A stretch of 64,000 nucleotides of DNA from Anditalea andensis (GCF_000714815.1 NZ_JMIH01000018.1:186001-250000), one strand, 5' to 3'; positions 44,906-54,334 are shown, counted from the first letter of the stretch. Made by a program: numbers and translations. The notes: a model not told the origin generated them from the letters alone.

Positions 44906-46327
44906 ATGAAACTTCGATATTCAAATCATCATCCTTTACTTTTCCTCCCCCTTTTTTCAGTCCTGCTCCTAGGCGCCTGTAAAGAGCCGGAAACACCACT
45001 GGTGGAAGAAGAAACAGTCGAACTCAGCCGCAATGCATCCATTAACAACTGGATCAAGAAAGAAATGGATTTATACTACTTATGGTTGGAAGAAATGAAA
45101 ACCCCCAGCTCCATTGAACTTGAACCTGTAGATTATTTTGAAGCCTTATTGAACAAACCTACAGATAGGTTTTCAGCCATATTTGATAACGCTACAGAAC
45201 TGACGGATGGTCTGGGTGGCACAAGCACAGAAGCAGGATATGAATTTTACCTCTTCTCTACCCAAAATCCGGGACAAGTGATAGCGGAAGTCAATTATGT
45301 AAAAAGAGGCAGTCCCGCAGCTACCAAAGACCTGCTGAGAGGTGATATTATTACAGGGATCAATGGTAAAAACATCACCATTACCAACTATCGCACCTTA
45401 ATAAGTGAAATTGGCAATGCCCATACCATCAGTTACAGTAGATATAATGCTGCTTTGGATAATTTTGAACGCAAGCCAGACATACAGATGGAAGTAGCAC
45501 GAGTATCCGAAAACCCCAATTATATGGACACCGTATTTACCATAGATAACCAAAAAATAGGGTATATCGTATATCATTTCTTTGCACCAAGTCCTACTCC
45601 ACAGACACCTAACACTGTTCCACTCTATGATAATGAAATGGATGAGATATTTCAAAATTTCAAAACGGAAGGCGTAAATCACCTTATAGTTGATTTTAGG
45701 TATAACGGAGGAGGCTATGTATCCAGTGCTGTAAATTTGGCCAGTCTGATAGCCCCTAATCTATCCTCCAAATCTATTTTTTCAAAAACAAGGTACAATA
45801 GCAATTTGATGGCGATAGCAGGTAATGATGATGTCGAATCCTTATTTCTAAACAAACCTGAAAACATAGGAGCTCAGCTGGGTGGAAAAGTATATGTTTT
45901 GACTACCAATAGCACTGCGTCCGCATCTGAATTGATCATCAACAGCCTAAGACCTTTTATGGATGTCATTATCATAGGTGAGAAAACTACAGGCAAAAAC
46001 GTAGGTTCTATTGTTATAGAAGAAGAAAATAATCCTGAAAATACTTACGGAATACTACCCATCATCATGCAGAGTTACAACAGTAGGGACGAATCAGATT
46101 ATGGCAATGGCTTCCTCCCCAATATTGAGGTTAATGAGCGTACAGAGCGATTAAGACAGTTTGGCGATGTGAATGAAATTCTTCTCCGCCATGCCATAGG
46201 CCACATTACCGGCACTCCTCCGGCGGGACGATATGAGATTTTGGACAGAACGGATATAGGTAATTCCATTGATCATAAGGATAGGGCAGGAGTTATGATA
46301 GATAATTTACACCTGAAACATCCTTAG
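44906..46327 (+). CDS. S41 family peptidase lipoprotein (second copy)
   Basis: 473 residues. SPII signal ending SVLLLGAC, an N-terminal helical domain (WIKKEMDLYYLWLEEM), a PDZ domain with RGDIITGINGKNITITNYRTL, and the protease core: LIVDFRYNGGGYVSSAVNLA, nucleophile Ser in NSTASASELIINSLRPFM and Lys in GEKTTGKNVGS. Paralogous to the protein at 28537 and slightly longer. Likely a periplasm-facing processing protease. It converges with the LacI gene. Confidence 0.87.
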   Translation: MKLRYSNHHPLLFLPLFSVLLLGACKEPETPLVEEETVELSRNASINNWIKKEMDLYYLWLEEMKTPSSIELEPVDYFEALLNKPTDRFSAIFDNATELTDGLGGTSTEAGYEFYLFSTQNPGQVIAEVNYVKRGSPAATKDLLRGDIITGINGKNITITNYRTLISEIGNAHTISYSRYNAALDNFERKPDIQMEVARVSENPNYMDTVFTIDNQKIGYIVYHFFAPSPTPQTPNTVPLYDNEMDEIFQNFKTEGVNHLIVDFRYNGGGYVSSAVNLASLIAPNLSSKSIFSKTRYNSNLMAIAGNDDVESLFLNKPENIGAQLGGKVYVLTTNSTASASELIINSLRPFMDVIIIGEKTTGKNVGSIVIEEENNPENTYGILPIIMQSYNSRDESDYGNGFLPNIEVNERTERLRQFGDVNEILLRHAIGHITGTPPAGRYEILDRTDIGNSIDHKDRAGVMIDNLHLKHP

Positions 46328-46389
46328 CAGTTTTTATAAATTTTCGTAACCTATTAAAATCAAAGCGTTTTAATATCCCAATGAAAAAA

Positions 46390-47406
46390 TCAACCCCCTG
46401 ATGATTCCCTGATATTGATAATAGAAGGGAAGGTTTTCGTTACAGATTCCAGATCCGGCTGCGTTTTTCTGCTCAGCTTTTTCATCAGCTGAATGGCACA
46501 TTCCTTTCCTATTTCATAAGCAGGTTGTGATATGGTGGTAAGTGACGGACATAGAAGATCAGCTATCTTCATATTAGAGAAGCTGACCAGCTTTATATCT
46601 TTGGGCATGCTGAGTTTTTGTTTATTCACAGCCCGATAAGTAGCTATGGCTAATTTTTCAACAGAGGCCAGTATACCGTCAGCCCTTTGCGGGCTTTGAA
46701 GGAGCATAGAGATCTTCTCCACATTATCCTGCTCTTCATGGCAGCACTGGACTATCCAGGAATCTTCAAACACGATTTTATGGGCTTTTAAAGCATCACG
46801 GTAACCTCTGAGCCTTTCCACTCCTATGGATATCTCTTTTGACAATAACAAAAACAGGATTTTACTACATCCCCTAGTAATGAGATGTTCGGTGGCTTTA
46901 AAGCCACTTTCATAATCATTGGTAATATACTGGGTGGTGGGTATCTGGGGACATATCCTGTCAAAGAATATAATAGGCAGCCCTTTAGAAAACACGGTTT
47001 CAAGATGGTCTATTTCGCTGGTCTGGCTCGAGACAGACATTACTATAGCATCTACCCGACCATTAAGCAGGTAGGAAATGATTTTTCGCTCGAGCTGAAT
47101 ATCTTCATGCGTATTGTACATCAAAAGGTGAAAACCATGTTGCTGGGTAACATCCTCTATACCATCTATTACCTGGCTAAAGAAATTATTGATCCGCTCC
47201 GGTATGATGACCGCTATGGTTTTGCTTTTATGTTCCCTCAGGCTGCGGGCATATGGATTGGGCTGATAATTCAGTTCCCTGGCGAGCTTGAGCACTTTAT
47301 CCTTAGTGGGCTGGCTTATTTCATAACTATCATTAAGCGCCCTAGAAACAGTGGAAGGGGCCATTTTTAATTTTTCAGCCAGGTATTTAATGGTTATTTC
47401 AGCCAT
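46390..47406 (-). CDS. LacI-family transcriptional regulator
   Basis: 338 residues. The N-terminal HTH and hinge helix read TIKYLAEKLKMAPSTVSRAL and NYQPNPYARSLREHKSKTI. The C-terminal periplasmic-binding-protein fold has IAVIIPERINNFFSQVIDGIE and ITRGCSKILFLL. It sits two genes beyond the gluconate permease on the same strand, so gluconate or 6-phosphogluconate is the probable effector, by analogy with GntR. A palindromic candidate operator lies before gntK-gnd (51610-51632). Confidence 0.88.
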   Translation of the reverse strand: MAEITIKYLAEKLKMAPSTVSRALNDSYEISQPTKDKVLKLARELNYQPNPYARSLREHKSKTIAVIIPERINNFFSQVIDGIEDVTQQHGFHLLMYNTHEDIQLERKIISYLLNGRVDAIVMSVSSQTSEIDHLETVFSKGLPIIFFDRICPQIPTTQYITNDYESGFKATEHLITRGCSKILFLLLSKEISIGVERLRGYRDALKAHKIVFEDSWIVQCCHEEQDNVEKISMLLQSPQRADGILASVEKLAIATYRAVNKQKLSMPKDIKLVSFSNMKIADLLCPSLTTISQPAYEIGKECAIQLMKKLSRKTQPDLESVTKTFPSIINIRESSGG

Positions 47407-47708
47407 ACGGGTAGGTCACTTATAGCATTATACATCCTTCGATCATTTATAACGATGCCGGGGTGAAGTTACACAAAAAAATGCCAGCCGGTCAGGATAC
47501 TTTTTGAAGACCCGTTATTTACTCCTTTGGCAGTGGCAAAAGAGGCCGTTACTTATTACTCATTGATACCCCCGATAGCCCAGCTGGCCTGGGTGGTGGA
47601 AAGATTTCCCACCACCCAGGCCAGCTGATAGCTCTACCTCTCTCACAGGACACTCCTTACTTGGCCTAAAAGGAGTTCACAGTCGAAGGATTACAGGTTA
47701 GATAAACA
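47407..47708. other. Intergenic with a long inverted repeat
   Basis: 302 bp between the LacI gene and the DUF2147 gene. It contains the 19-bp inverted repeat listed separately and a second hairpin, ACTCCTT / AAGGAGT (47652-47658 with 47670-47676). No ORF. Confidence 0.5.
47581..47627. repeat. 19-bp perfect GC-rich inverted repeat
   Basis: CAGCTGGCCTGGGTGGTGG (47581-47599) is repeated in inverse at 47609-47627, and GGAAA/TTTCC pairing extends the stem inward. It is far more GC-rich than the surrounding DNA. There is no U-tract on either side, so it is not a normal terminator. It could be a mobile-element end, an extragenic palindrome or an mRNA-stability hairpin for the DUF2147 transcript, whose stop is 82 bp away. 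Confidence 0.75.
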
Positions 47709-48146
47709 TTAATTGGCCCTTGTCCATTCTACTGTTCTTCCTATTAATGAAATACCCACAAATCCTCTTACCTCCAAAGTATTTTCATTTTTTTTCTTGA
47801 TCGTAGCAGAATAGGTCTTACCATTTTTAGGATCATAAATAGTTCCTTCTTCCCACGTACCGCTTTTATATTGGAAGTCATTTAATAGCCTCATCCCCAT
47901 GATGGGCCTGTCTCTTTTAGATTTATCAGCATTATTTTTATCTACTTTTGGCCGGTTATTTTCCGTTGGTTCCTGTAGCCAGACTATCTTTCCATAAAAC
48001 CTGTTCCCTTCTTTGAATATCTCGACTTTTGCATCCTTTTCAGTATTATACCATGTACCGACTATGGCATCAGAGGCCTGGGCAAACACGGTTTGGGCCA
48101 TTAAAATACCTATAAATGCAAGCAGTCCTGAAGTGATTGTTTTCAT
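47709..48146 (-). CDS. DUF2147 family secreted protein
   Basis: 145 residues. SPI signal peptide (MKTITSGLLAFIGILMAQTVFAQ), then DUF2147: IVGTWYNTEKDAKVEIFKEG, FYGKIVWLQEP, a central RPIMGMRLLNDFQY and the closing GRTVEWTR. A calycin-like beta-barrel is expected. Role unknown, proposed in stress or metal response in other bacteria. It lies within the gluconate gene cluster but seems unrelated in function. Confidence 0.85.
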   Translation of the reverse strand: MKTITSGLLAFIGILMAQTVFAQASDAIVGTWYNTEKDAKVEIFKEGNRFYGKIVWLQEPTENNRPKVDKNNADKSKRDRPIMGMRLLNDFQYKSGTWEEGTIYDPKNGKTYSATIKKKNENTLEVRGFVGISLIGRTVEWTRAN

Positions 48147-48342
48147 ATAGTGTTGAGATTTTTAGTTTAACCCCAAAATAGACTAATAAAAGTTCAAGGC
48201 CAAAACATAATCCTTAAAAAATCTAAAAAGCTATGGAATGCCTATGCTTATACCTGGATTTAATTAAGGTATGAGAAAGACATGTTTTGTCTACCCAAAA
48301 AGAGGGATCATCCTGTTCCCTACCTGTACCCAAGACCTCCAT

Positions 48343-49686
48343 TTATAATATCACCCACAGTATAAGGCTGACTCCGAATCCCACTACGGAAAGTAAGGTA
48401 GTCATGACACTCCATGATCTAAGCGTTTGTGTTTCTTCCATTCCGAAATATTTGCTCACCAGCCAGAATCCACTGTCATTTACATGAGAATAGATGCTAG
48501 CACCTGCGGCGATGGCTATGACCAGAGCGGCTTTTTGAAAATCAGTATAATCAATACCCTCCAGAACGGCAGCAGTCATCCCAGCACTGGTGATCATGGC
48601 CACCGTACTAGACCCCTGTAGCAAGCGAATCAATGCGGAAGCGATATAACCAAATATAATCGGTGCGAAACCCACCTCCATTAAGTAATTTGCCAACATC
48701 AGCCCAGCCCCAGTCTGGGTAAGGATCTCTTTGAACACCCCCCCTGCTCCCGTAATCAAAATAATCACGCCAGCCGGCCCTAAAGATTGGGTGCTCACAT
48801 CCAACAGTTCCTGTTTGGTATATCCTCTTCTGATTCCCAATAAATACCAAGCCAATAAGTTGGCAATGATAAGTGCGGTAAAAGGATGCCCCACAAAAGC
48901 CAGCACCTCTAAAACTACAGGAGAAAATGCGCTTTTATTGACCAATGTCTGGGAAAAAGTATTTAACAGGATCAATATTAACGGAAGTCCTAATAGTGCC
49001 GCCACCATCTGCACAGAGGGCAGCTTTCTATCCGAAGGAGGATCCATATAACTTTCCGGTGCGGTCACCATGATGCGCTTGGCTATAAACTTACCAAAGA
49101 CAGGTCCACTGATGACCGCCGCAGGAATACCGGCTAAAAAACCAAATAAGATCACCCATCCCAAATCCGCCCCTAGAATATCTGCCACGGCTACCGGACC
49201 AGGAGTAGGCGGAATAAAAGCATGGGTGACAGCCAGTCCTGCCAGTAAAGGCATACCGTAATATAGCAGAGACTTCCCTGTGTTTTTCTGCAAAGCATAC
49301 ACTATCGGAATCAATAATACTACGCCAACATCAAAAAACACAGGGATACTGACCAAAAACCCGGTAATCATCAAAGCCCAAGATGCATTTTTCTCTCCGG
49401 CTCGCCTAAGTACAAAGGTGGCCAGAGCCTGTACCCCTCCCGAATTTTCTAAGATGGCACCCAGCATCGCCCCCAATCCTACCACTATGGCTATAAATCC
49501 CAAGGTACTCGCCATACCTTGCTGTATACTCAATAGAATTTCCCGCACTGGCATCCCTGCTACCAATCCAACAGATATACTGGATATCAGCAAAGATAGA
49601 AAGGCCTGTATTTTAAAGTATAGGATTAAAACCAATAAGACGGATACCCCTATTAATACAGCCCATAGCAGTACTGGATCAATCAT
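48343..49686 (-). CDS. gntP: Gluconate:H+ symporter, GntP family
   Basis: 447 residues from ATG at 49686. About twelve transmembrane helices, with GntP blocks GLGAMLGAILENSGGVQALA, PVFFDVGVVLLIPIV, AFIPPTPGPVAVADILGADL, QGSSTVAMITSAGMTAAVLEG and HVNDSGFWLVSKYFGM. It imports gluconate or a related aldonate. The upstream ATG at 49737 would add 17 non-family residues inside gnd. Start and gnd stop overlap by 8 bp (49679-49686), indicating coupling. Confidence 0.92.
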   Translation of the reverse strand: MIDPVLLWAVLIGVSVLLVLILYFKIQAFLSLLISSISVGLVAGMPVREILLSIQQGMASTLGFIAIVVGLGAMLGAILENSGGVQALATFVLRRAGEKNASWALMITGFLVSIPVFFDVGVVLLIPIVYALQKNTGKSLLYYGMPLLAGLAVTHAFIPPTPGPVAVADILGADLGWVILFGFLAGIPAAVISGPVFGKFIAKRIMVTAPESYMDPPSDRKLPSVQMVAALLGLPLILILLNTFSQTLVNKSAFSPVVLEVLAFVGHPFTALIIANLLAWYLLGIRRGYTKQELLDVSTQSLGPAGVIILITGAGGVFKEILTQTGAGLMLANYLMEVGFAPIIFGYIASALIRLLQGSSTVAMITSAGMTAAVLEGIDYTDFQKAALVIAIAAGASIYSHVNDSGFWLVSKYFGMEETQTLRSWSVMTTLLSVVGFGVSLILWVIL

Positions 49687-51574
49687 GGTCGGCAGTCCAG
49701 TCCGTATGGAAATAAGTACTGCTGTCAGCATCCACACGTCTATAGGTATGTGCCCCGAAATAATCCCGCTGGGCCTGGATCATATTGGCCGGGGAATCCT
49801 TGGTAATATTGCCCAGATAATAGTTTAAAGCCGAAGACATGACCGGAATAGCGGTGCCCTCATTTAAGCTTTGGGAGACGGTATAGGCCAGGTCTACCTG
49901 GCTTTCTCCGAAAGCTTCTACCGCTTTCAAGGAACTGAAAACATCTTCACTTTCTTTAAATATATTGACAAGATCATCCATTAGAGTGGACCTGATGATA
50001 CAGCCATTGGTCCAGATTCTGGAAACTTCCGAAAGGTTAATATCCCATCCATTGGTTTTGGAAACCGTCTGGATCAGATCAAAACCAATCGCATGGTTTA
50101 ATAAACTCACCATGGCGTAGGCATTTTTAACCCTATCGGTATTTTCATCTTTTACGAAACCTGCAGCAGGCTTATAGGCAATTAGCTTAGACATTTCTGT
50201 CCGAAACTGTTTCCTGGCGCTTAAAGTCCGCGCCATGACCGCTTCTACCAATGGACCATAGGGCACACCGTATTCCAGCGCGGTACCGACAGACCAGCCA
50301 CCAGTCCCTTTTTGCTCTGCCTGATCCAGGATCATATCCAGAAGATAGTGCTCTCCATCTTTCTTTTTGAGGATATTTATGGTTATTTCCAATAAATAAC
50401 TATCCAAGTGATGGTCCCGCCATGTGGCGAAGACCTCACTTATCTCTATAGGATCCATACCCCAGTTTTTCCTGAAAATATAATACACTTCTGCCAATAG
50501 CTGCATTTCACCATATTCGATACTGTTATGTACCATCTTTACAAAGTGCCCTGAACCTTCCGGCCCCACATAGGTAATGCATGGCTTTAAGTTCTTATCC
50601 ACGGCAGCCATCGGTTCTAAAAAAGGTTTGGCTATATCATAGCCTTCCTTTGATCCCCCCGGCATCATGGAAGGTCCCTTTCGTGCTCCTTCCTCTCCCC
50701 CGGATACACCCATGGGCAAAAAATGCAAACCGTGCTCCGCCAGCCGCTGGGAACGTAGTTTACTGTCTTTGTAATAAGAGTTACCACCGTCGATGACCAC
50801 ATCTCCTTTTTCCAATAGCGGGATAAGGTCATCCAGCTGCATGTCTATTGGCCTTCCGGCAGGAATCATGAGAAGGATCACCCTTGGAGAAGTCATGGAA
50901 GTGACAAAATCCTTAAGGTCATCAAAGGCCGCCAGATGAAAATCAGGGTTATCCTGTACCACCTGGGCAGCTATTCCTTCTTCCGAGCCCAGTACATGAC
51001 GGTTATATATAGCTACTTTTGTTCCTTTTTCAGCTTGATTGAGGGCCAGGTTTCTTCCCATCACCCCCATCCCGATTACTCCAAAGTTAAACACTCTGTT
51101 TTCTAGTCTATCCATAATTCTTCTTACGATTAAATGTGGTGCTTTTATGATGTCTACGGTGATGCCATATTCAGGCATTTCTAGATCCGCTATTTGTGAG
51201 TTCAGCAGCACGGGGTTCATATAATGATTTTTGCGTGCATTTATCCGCTGGTTGATCAGATCAGGAGACCCTTTTAAAAATACCCAGTGTATATTGTCCG
51301 AAACATTTAGCTGCTTTCTATATCTTTCTTTTAATGCGGAACAGGCCAGTACTGCTCCTTTGCCTTTAGACCATTCTTTGATGTTTTCAGCCAATTCTTC
51401 AAGCCAGTGCTTTCTGTCTTCATCCTGAAGGGGGATGCCTGCTGACATCTTTTTTACATTTTCGGCAGGGTGAAAATCATCTGCGTCATAGAATGGCATG
51501 TTAAGTTGTGTTGCTAAAAGTTGGCCAGTGGTAGTTTTGCCTGACCCCGATACTCCAAATACGATTATTACCAT
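49679..51574 (-). CDS. gntK-gnd: Fused gluconokinase / 6-phosphogluconate dehydrogenase
   Basis: 631 residues in one uninterrupted frame, joining two full-length enzymes. Residues 1-160 are a GntK-type gluconokinase: P-loop VFGVSGSGKTTTGQLLATQL, FYDADDFHPAENVKKMSAGIPLQDEDR and CSALKERYRKQL. Residues from about 163 to 631 are 6-phosphogluconate dehydrogenase: FGVIGMGVMGRNLALN, VIDGGNSYYKDS, GVSGGEEGARKGPSMMPGG, YVGPEGSGHFVKMVHNSIEYG and RDYFGAHTYRR near the end. It would turn gluconate into ribulose-5-phosphate, with NADPH, in one protein. No stop or frame change lies at the junction. gntP follows with an 8-bp overlap. Confidence 0.94.
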   Translation of the reverse strand: MVIIVFGVSGSGKTTTGQLLATQLNMPFYDADDFHPAENVKKMSAGIPLQDEDRKHWLEELAENIKEWSKGKGAVLACSALKERYRKQLNVSDNIHWVFLKGSPDLINQRINARKNHYMNPVLLNSQIADLEMPEYGITVDIIKAPHLIVRRIMDRLENRVFNFGVIGMGVMGRNLALNQAEKGTKVAIYNRHVLGSEEGIAAQVVQDNPDFHLAAFDDLKDFVTSMTSPRVILLMIPAGRPIDMQLDDLIPLLEKGDVVIDGGNSYYKDSKLRSQRLAEHGLHFLPMGVSGGEEGARKGPSMMPGGSKEGYDIAKPFLEPMAAVDKNLKPCITYVGPEGSGHFVKMVHNSIEYGEMQLLAEVYYIFRKNWGMDPIEISEVFATWRDHHLDSYLLEITINILKKKDGEHYLLDMILDQAEQKGTGGWSVGTALEYGVPYGPLVEAVMARTLSARKQFRTEMSKLIAYKPAAGFVKDENTDRVKNAYAMVSLLNHAIGFDLIQTVSKTNGWDINLSEVSRIWTNGCIIRSTLMDDLVNIFKESEDVFSSLKAVEAFGESQVDLAYTVSQSLNEGTAIPVMSSALNYYLGNITKDSPANMIQAQRDYFGAHTYRRVDADSSTYFHTDWTADHD

Positions 51575-51609
51575 TTTTCTAAAATAAACAAAATATTAAG
51601 GAAAACATT

Positions 51610-51632
51610 AGCCCGTTAAAATTTAATAGGCT
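51610..51632. promoter_or_regulatory. Candidate LacI-family operator upstream of gntK-gnd
   Basis: A 23-bp near-palindrome, AGCCCGTTAAA-A-TTTAATAGGCT, with two mismatched pairs, centred 47 bp before the gntK-gnd start. Size and odd-base centre suit a LacI-family dimer. It is the only palindrome of that kind in the upstream region. Binding is inference. Confidence 0.35.
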
Positions 51633-52308
51633 TTTTAGCTTAAATTCTAATAACCATAAGGGATTATACAGCCATTCCTTTAAATCATTATTAAAAAAAC
51701 AGCCCTATCATCCTCATCCCGGTGATGGAGTAGGTAAAAATAATTACCAAGGCCAATTTATGATAATGAAGCATGAATATCCATCACTTCCTATTATACT
51801 TCCTGCATGTATCCCTCAGGGGCCTTATTTAGGCCACCTGTCATATAACCGCTCCTCAGGTTAAATGGCTACCTAAATTTAGTTATTTTATTCACTCAGC
51901 AATATATAGTAATGAACAGAAAGCCTACATACCTATGGAAAAGCATCATAAATCCCTAATCATCGATTTTCCCACCATTATTTTAGGCTGTGTTTTTACG
52001 GATGATAAGTGGAGACAGAGAGGGTTTACCAGTTATTATACTGGATCCGAAATAATTGTCTAAAAAGGCTTCAATCGCAAAAAATAAATTCCACAAGTCG
52101 GGAATATTTTCTACAGGTCAGCAGTTTAAACTCCCCATATTTTGTGATTAAAACACCTATTCTCATGCTATTTAATTCTAAAATCAAATTAAAATTAAGT
52201 AATACAGGGCTAATTATTATCGATTGGCACATTCGGATCTTACTTTATATTGTAGAATAGTTAGTGGCATACATAGTGTTTAATTATAATTTAAACACTA
52301 TAAACAAT
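51633..52308. other. Long gene-free stretch between gntK-gnd and the fasciclin gene
   Basis: About 680 bp. The open frame at 52009-52260 starts at GTG in low-complexity DNA and has no recognisable domain. I see no hairpin terminators, RNA gene or repeat. The region probably holds divergent promoters. Confidence 0.4.
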
Positions 52309-52878
52309 ATGAAAAACTTGAAAACATTATCCATTGCAGCTGCATTTGCTACTGCCGGTATATTGATGGCATGTGATGCCACTACCACTTCTTCCACCGA
52401 AGACACCACTGCGGATAGCAGCTATGTAGCTGAAGAAACTGAAGTCACCCCTGCAGAATCAGAAGCAGATGAGACGGTAGTGGATATAGCCATAGGATCC
52501 GCAGACCATACTACATTGGTAGCTGCCCTTTCTTCTGCTGAATTGGTAGAAACCCTTAAAGGCAATGGCCCTTTTACCATATTTGCCCCTACCAATACAG
52601 CTTTTGAGCAATTGCCTGCCGGCACCGTAGACAATCTGGTAAAACCGGAAAACAAAGAGAAGCTTACCGACATCCTCTCCTACCATGTGGTATCTGGAGA
52701 AGTTAAAGCAGCGGATCTTTCCGATGGGCAGGTTATCCAAACCATCAACGGTAAAAACCTTACCGTATCAATCAAGGACGGAACAGTATCGATCAACGGA
52801 GCCAAAGTAACTGCTGCTGACCTGGATGGTAGCAATGGTGTGGTCCACGTTATCGATTCAGTATTGATGCCAAAATAA
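52309..52878 (+). CDS. Fasciclin (FAS1) domain lipoprotein
   Basis: 189 residues from ATG at 52309. SPII signal MKNLKTLSIAAAFATAGILMAC, a low-complexity Thr/Ser/Glu linker (residues 22-55), then one FAS1 domain: DHTTLVAALSSAELVETLKG, PFTIFAPTNTAFEQLPAGTV, LSYHVVSGEVKAADL and VVHVIDSVLMP. The domain mediates adhesion at the cell surface in other organisms. The GTG at 52264 would give a non-signal N-terminus and is rejected. Confidence 0.9.
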   Translation: MKNLKTLSIAAAFATAGILMACDATTTSSTEDTTADSSYVAEETEVTPAESEADETVVDIAIGSADHTTLVAALSSAELVETLKGNGPFTIFAPTNTAFEQLPAGTVDNLVKPENKEKLTDILSYHVVSGEVKAADLSDGQVIQTINGKNLTVSIKDGTVSINGAKVTAADLDGSNGVVHVIDSVLMPK

Positions 52879-52891
52879 CCTTCATTTTTAA

Positions 52892-52928
52892 AGATAAGGG
52901 CCTGTATATAGCAGGCCCTTATTTTGTT
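52892..52928 (+). terminator. Bidirectional terminator after the fasciclin gene
   Basis: Stem ATAAGGGCCTG / CAGGCCCTTAT with TATATAG loop, and a T-rich tract on the plus strand. The DUF4142 gene ends 29 bp downstream on the other strand. Confidence 0.85.
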
Positions 52929-52956
52929 TAATATATTTATATGTTTATTAAACAAT

Positions 52957-53502
52957 CTATTGCTGTATTTCTGATTGGATCAATTGTGCATCGTATAACC
53001 TTTGATTGATCTGTGCCAGTTGTTGACTGGCATAACCTTCCAGCTCCTGAACATTGGACGTGGCCACCTGCCCCTCCATGATCTCCTGGCCCCAAATAAA
53101 AGCTTCTATGTTCTTTTGGATATAGAGACTGTCAAACATTTCTCCATCATATGCAGCCAAATTGTTTATTTGGGTTTGCTGGGGATGAGGCAGACTATCC
53201 GCTATAGTTATTTCATAGCTTTCCGCAAGGGTTTCCAACTGTGCTTTGGCGAGGCCGTACTCTTCATTCATCCTTATGGCATAGGCCAATATCAACCCAT
53301 CAGTACTATTCTGCTCCGCCAGCCTGGCATATTCCAGACCTAACCTATTAAAATGAGCCGCATTGGTCATGAACAACTCATCTTCCTGGGTCAATTCCGC
53401 CTCTTCTGCCGGAAGATGTTGATCCATATTACACGAAGCCATCACTAAAACCATCATACTATATAAAATAAACCCAGTATTGTACTTTTTTATCACCATC
53501 AT
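52957..53502 (-). CDS. DUF4142 lipoprotein
   Basis: 181 residues. SPII signal ending MMVLVMASC, then an all-helical ferritin-like DUF4142 domain (DELFMTNAAHFNRLGLEYARLAEQ, AYDGEMFDSLYIQKNIEAF, LAQINQRLYDAQLI). The metal ligands of true ferritins are not evident. In other bacteria the family is linked to outer-membrane or stress functions. It may form a transcript with the barrel protein gene upstream, but a 97-bp gap separates them. Confidence 0.85.
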   Translation of the reverse strand: MMVIKKYNTGFILYSMMVLVMASCNMDQHLPAEEAELTQEDELFMTNAAHFNRLGLEYARLAEQNSTDGLILAYAIRMNEEYGLAKAQLETLAESYEITIADSLPHPQQTQINNLAAYDGEMFDSLYIQKNIEAFIWGQEIMEGQVATSNVQELEGYASQQLAQINQRLYDAQLIQSEIQQ

Positions 53503-53599
53503 AATACATTCATTTTGTGTTAAAATCTGTCATAAGTACAAGTAATAATATAAAATTGCATGTACTCACAAGCTTCCTTTCTTAGGGTAAAATATTTTA

Positions 53600-54334
53600 T
53601 CAGAGGGTCAATATCAAACCTATGGAAGCAAAATTGATAAGGGTAAAATTATAAACCTCATCTACATCCGCCCCACCTTCCAATATCCTATACCCTGCTT
53701 TCAGGTCCAACTTTGAATAAACCGGCAATTTGCCTCCCAGAAAAAAATCAAATGCCCTTCCAGGTCCACCAGCCAGGCCATCCCCTTCCAGAAAAAGTGT
53801 GCAGCCGGGGAGCTGATATGCTGTAAAAAGATGGAGCAGCGGCACAAAGCCGACATCATCTTTACGGTCCGCGGTGCCATTTTCCGAAGTAAGCCTTACG
53901 CTGGCATCCCTTATCTTTGCGGTGAACCCTATACCTACTACCCAGCGATCAGTGGATACGATATCACGGCGATACGTAAGCCGGTAACTGTTGAATTTAT
54001 AAAACCCATCTATATTCTCCCCTTCGCCAAAGGTGGAGTTTTGAAAAGCAATGTCGAATGGTGCCGCTCCTTCATAATTCACATTGAGCGGTGCAAAAAG
54101 GCCAAAGATATGGTTCTTTTCATTGAAGGTATATCCGACTCTCAGCCTAAAAGGAATGACCAGGCCTTTGGCATCAAAATCCCGGGTAAAATTAAAGGAA
54201 GTGCCTCCTTGATTGGGAATCCTGACATTGTTATATCCCTGGAAAGCCAGCCCGGATTCTACATCGAAGGTAAATTGAGCCTGGGCCTGATAAGTAATCA
54301 GCATGGCGACTGCAACAAGTAAGTGTTTCATCAT
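53600..54334 (-). CDS. Predicted outer-membrane beta-barrel protein
   Basis: 244 residues with an SPI signal peptide (MMKHLLVAVAMLITYQAQAQ). The mature protein shows alternating amphipathic strands with aromatic residues, for example YRLTYRRDIVSTDRWVVGIGF and LDLKAGYRILEGGADV, and ends in a hydrophobic strand FASIGLILTL. Short porin-like barrel of about 8-10 strands. No named family recognised. Followed upstream by the tRNA-Ser locus on the other strand. Confidence 0.7.
   Translation of the reverse strand: MMKHLLVAVAMLITYQAQAQFTFDVESGLAFQGYNNVRIPNQGGTSFNFTRDFDAKGLVIPFRLRVGYTFNEKNHIFGLFAPLNVNYEGAAPFDIAFQNSTFGEGENIDGFYKFNSYRLTYRRDIVSTDRWVVGIGFTAKIRDASVRLTSENGTADRKDDVGFVPLLHLFTAYQLPGCTLFLEGDGLAGGPGRAFDFFLGGKLPVYSKLDLKAGYRILEGGADVDEVYNFTLINFASIGLILTL

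Noticed and set aside
48147-48342. Possible regulatory structure between gntP and DUF2147
   Set aside because: No palindrome, hairpin or promoter element of note.
52009-52260. 83-codon frame before the fasciclin gene
   Set aside because: Starts at GTG in low-complexity DNA, with no domain, signal or good context; unlikely to be coding.
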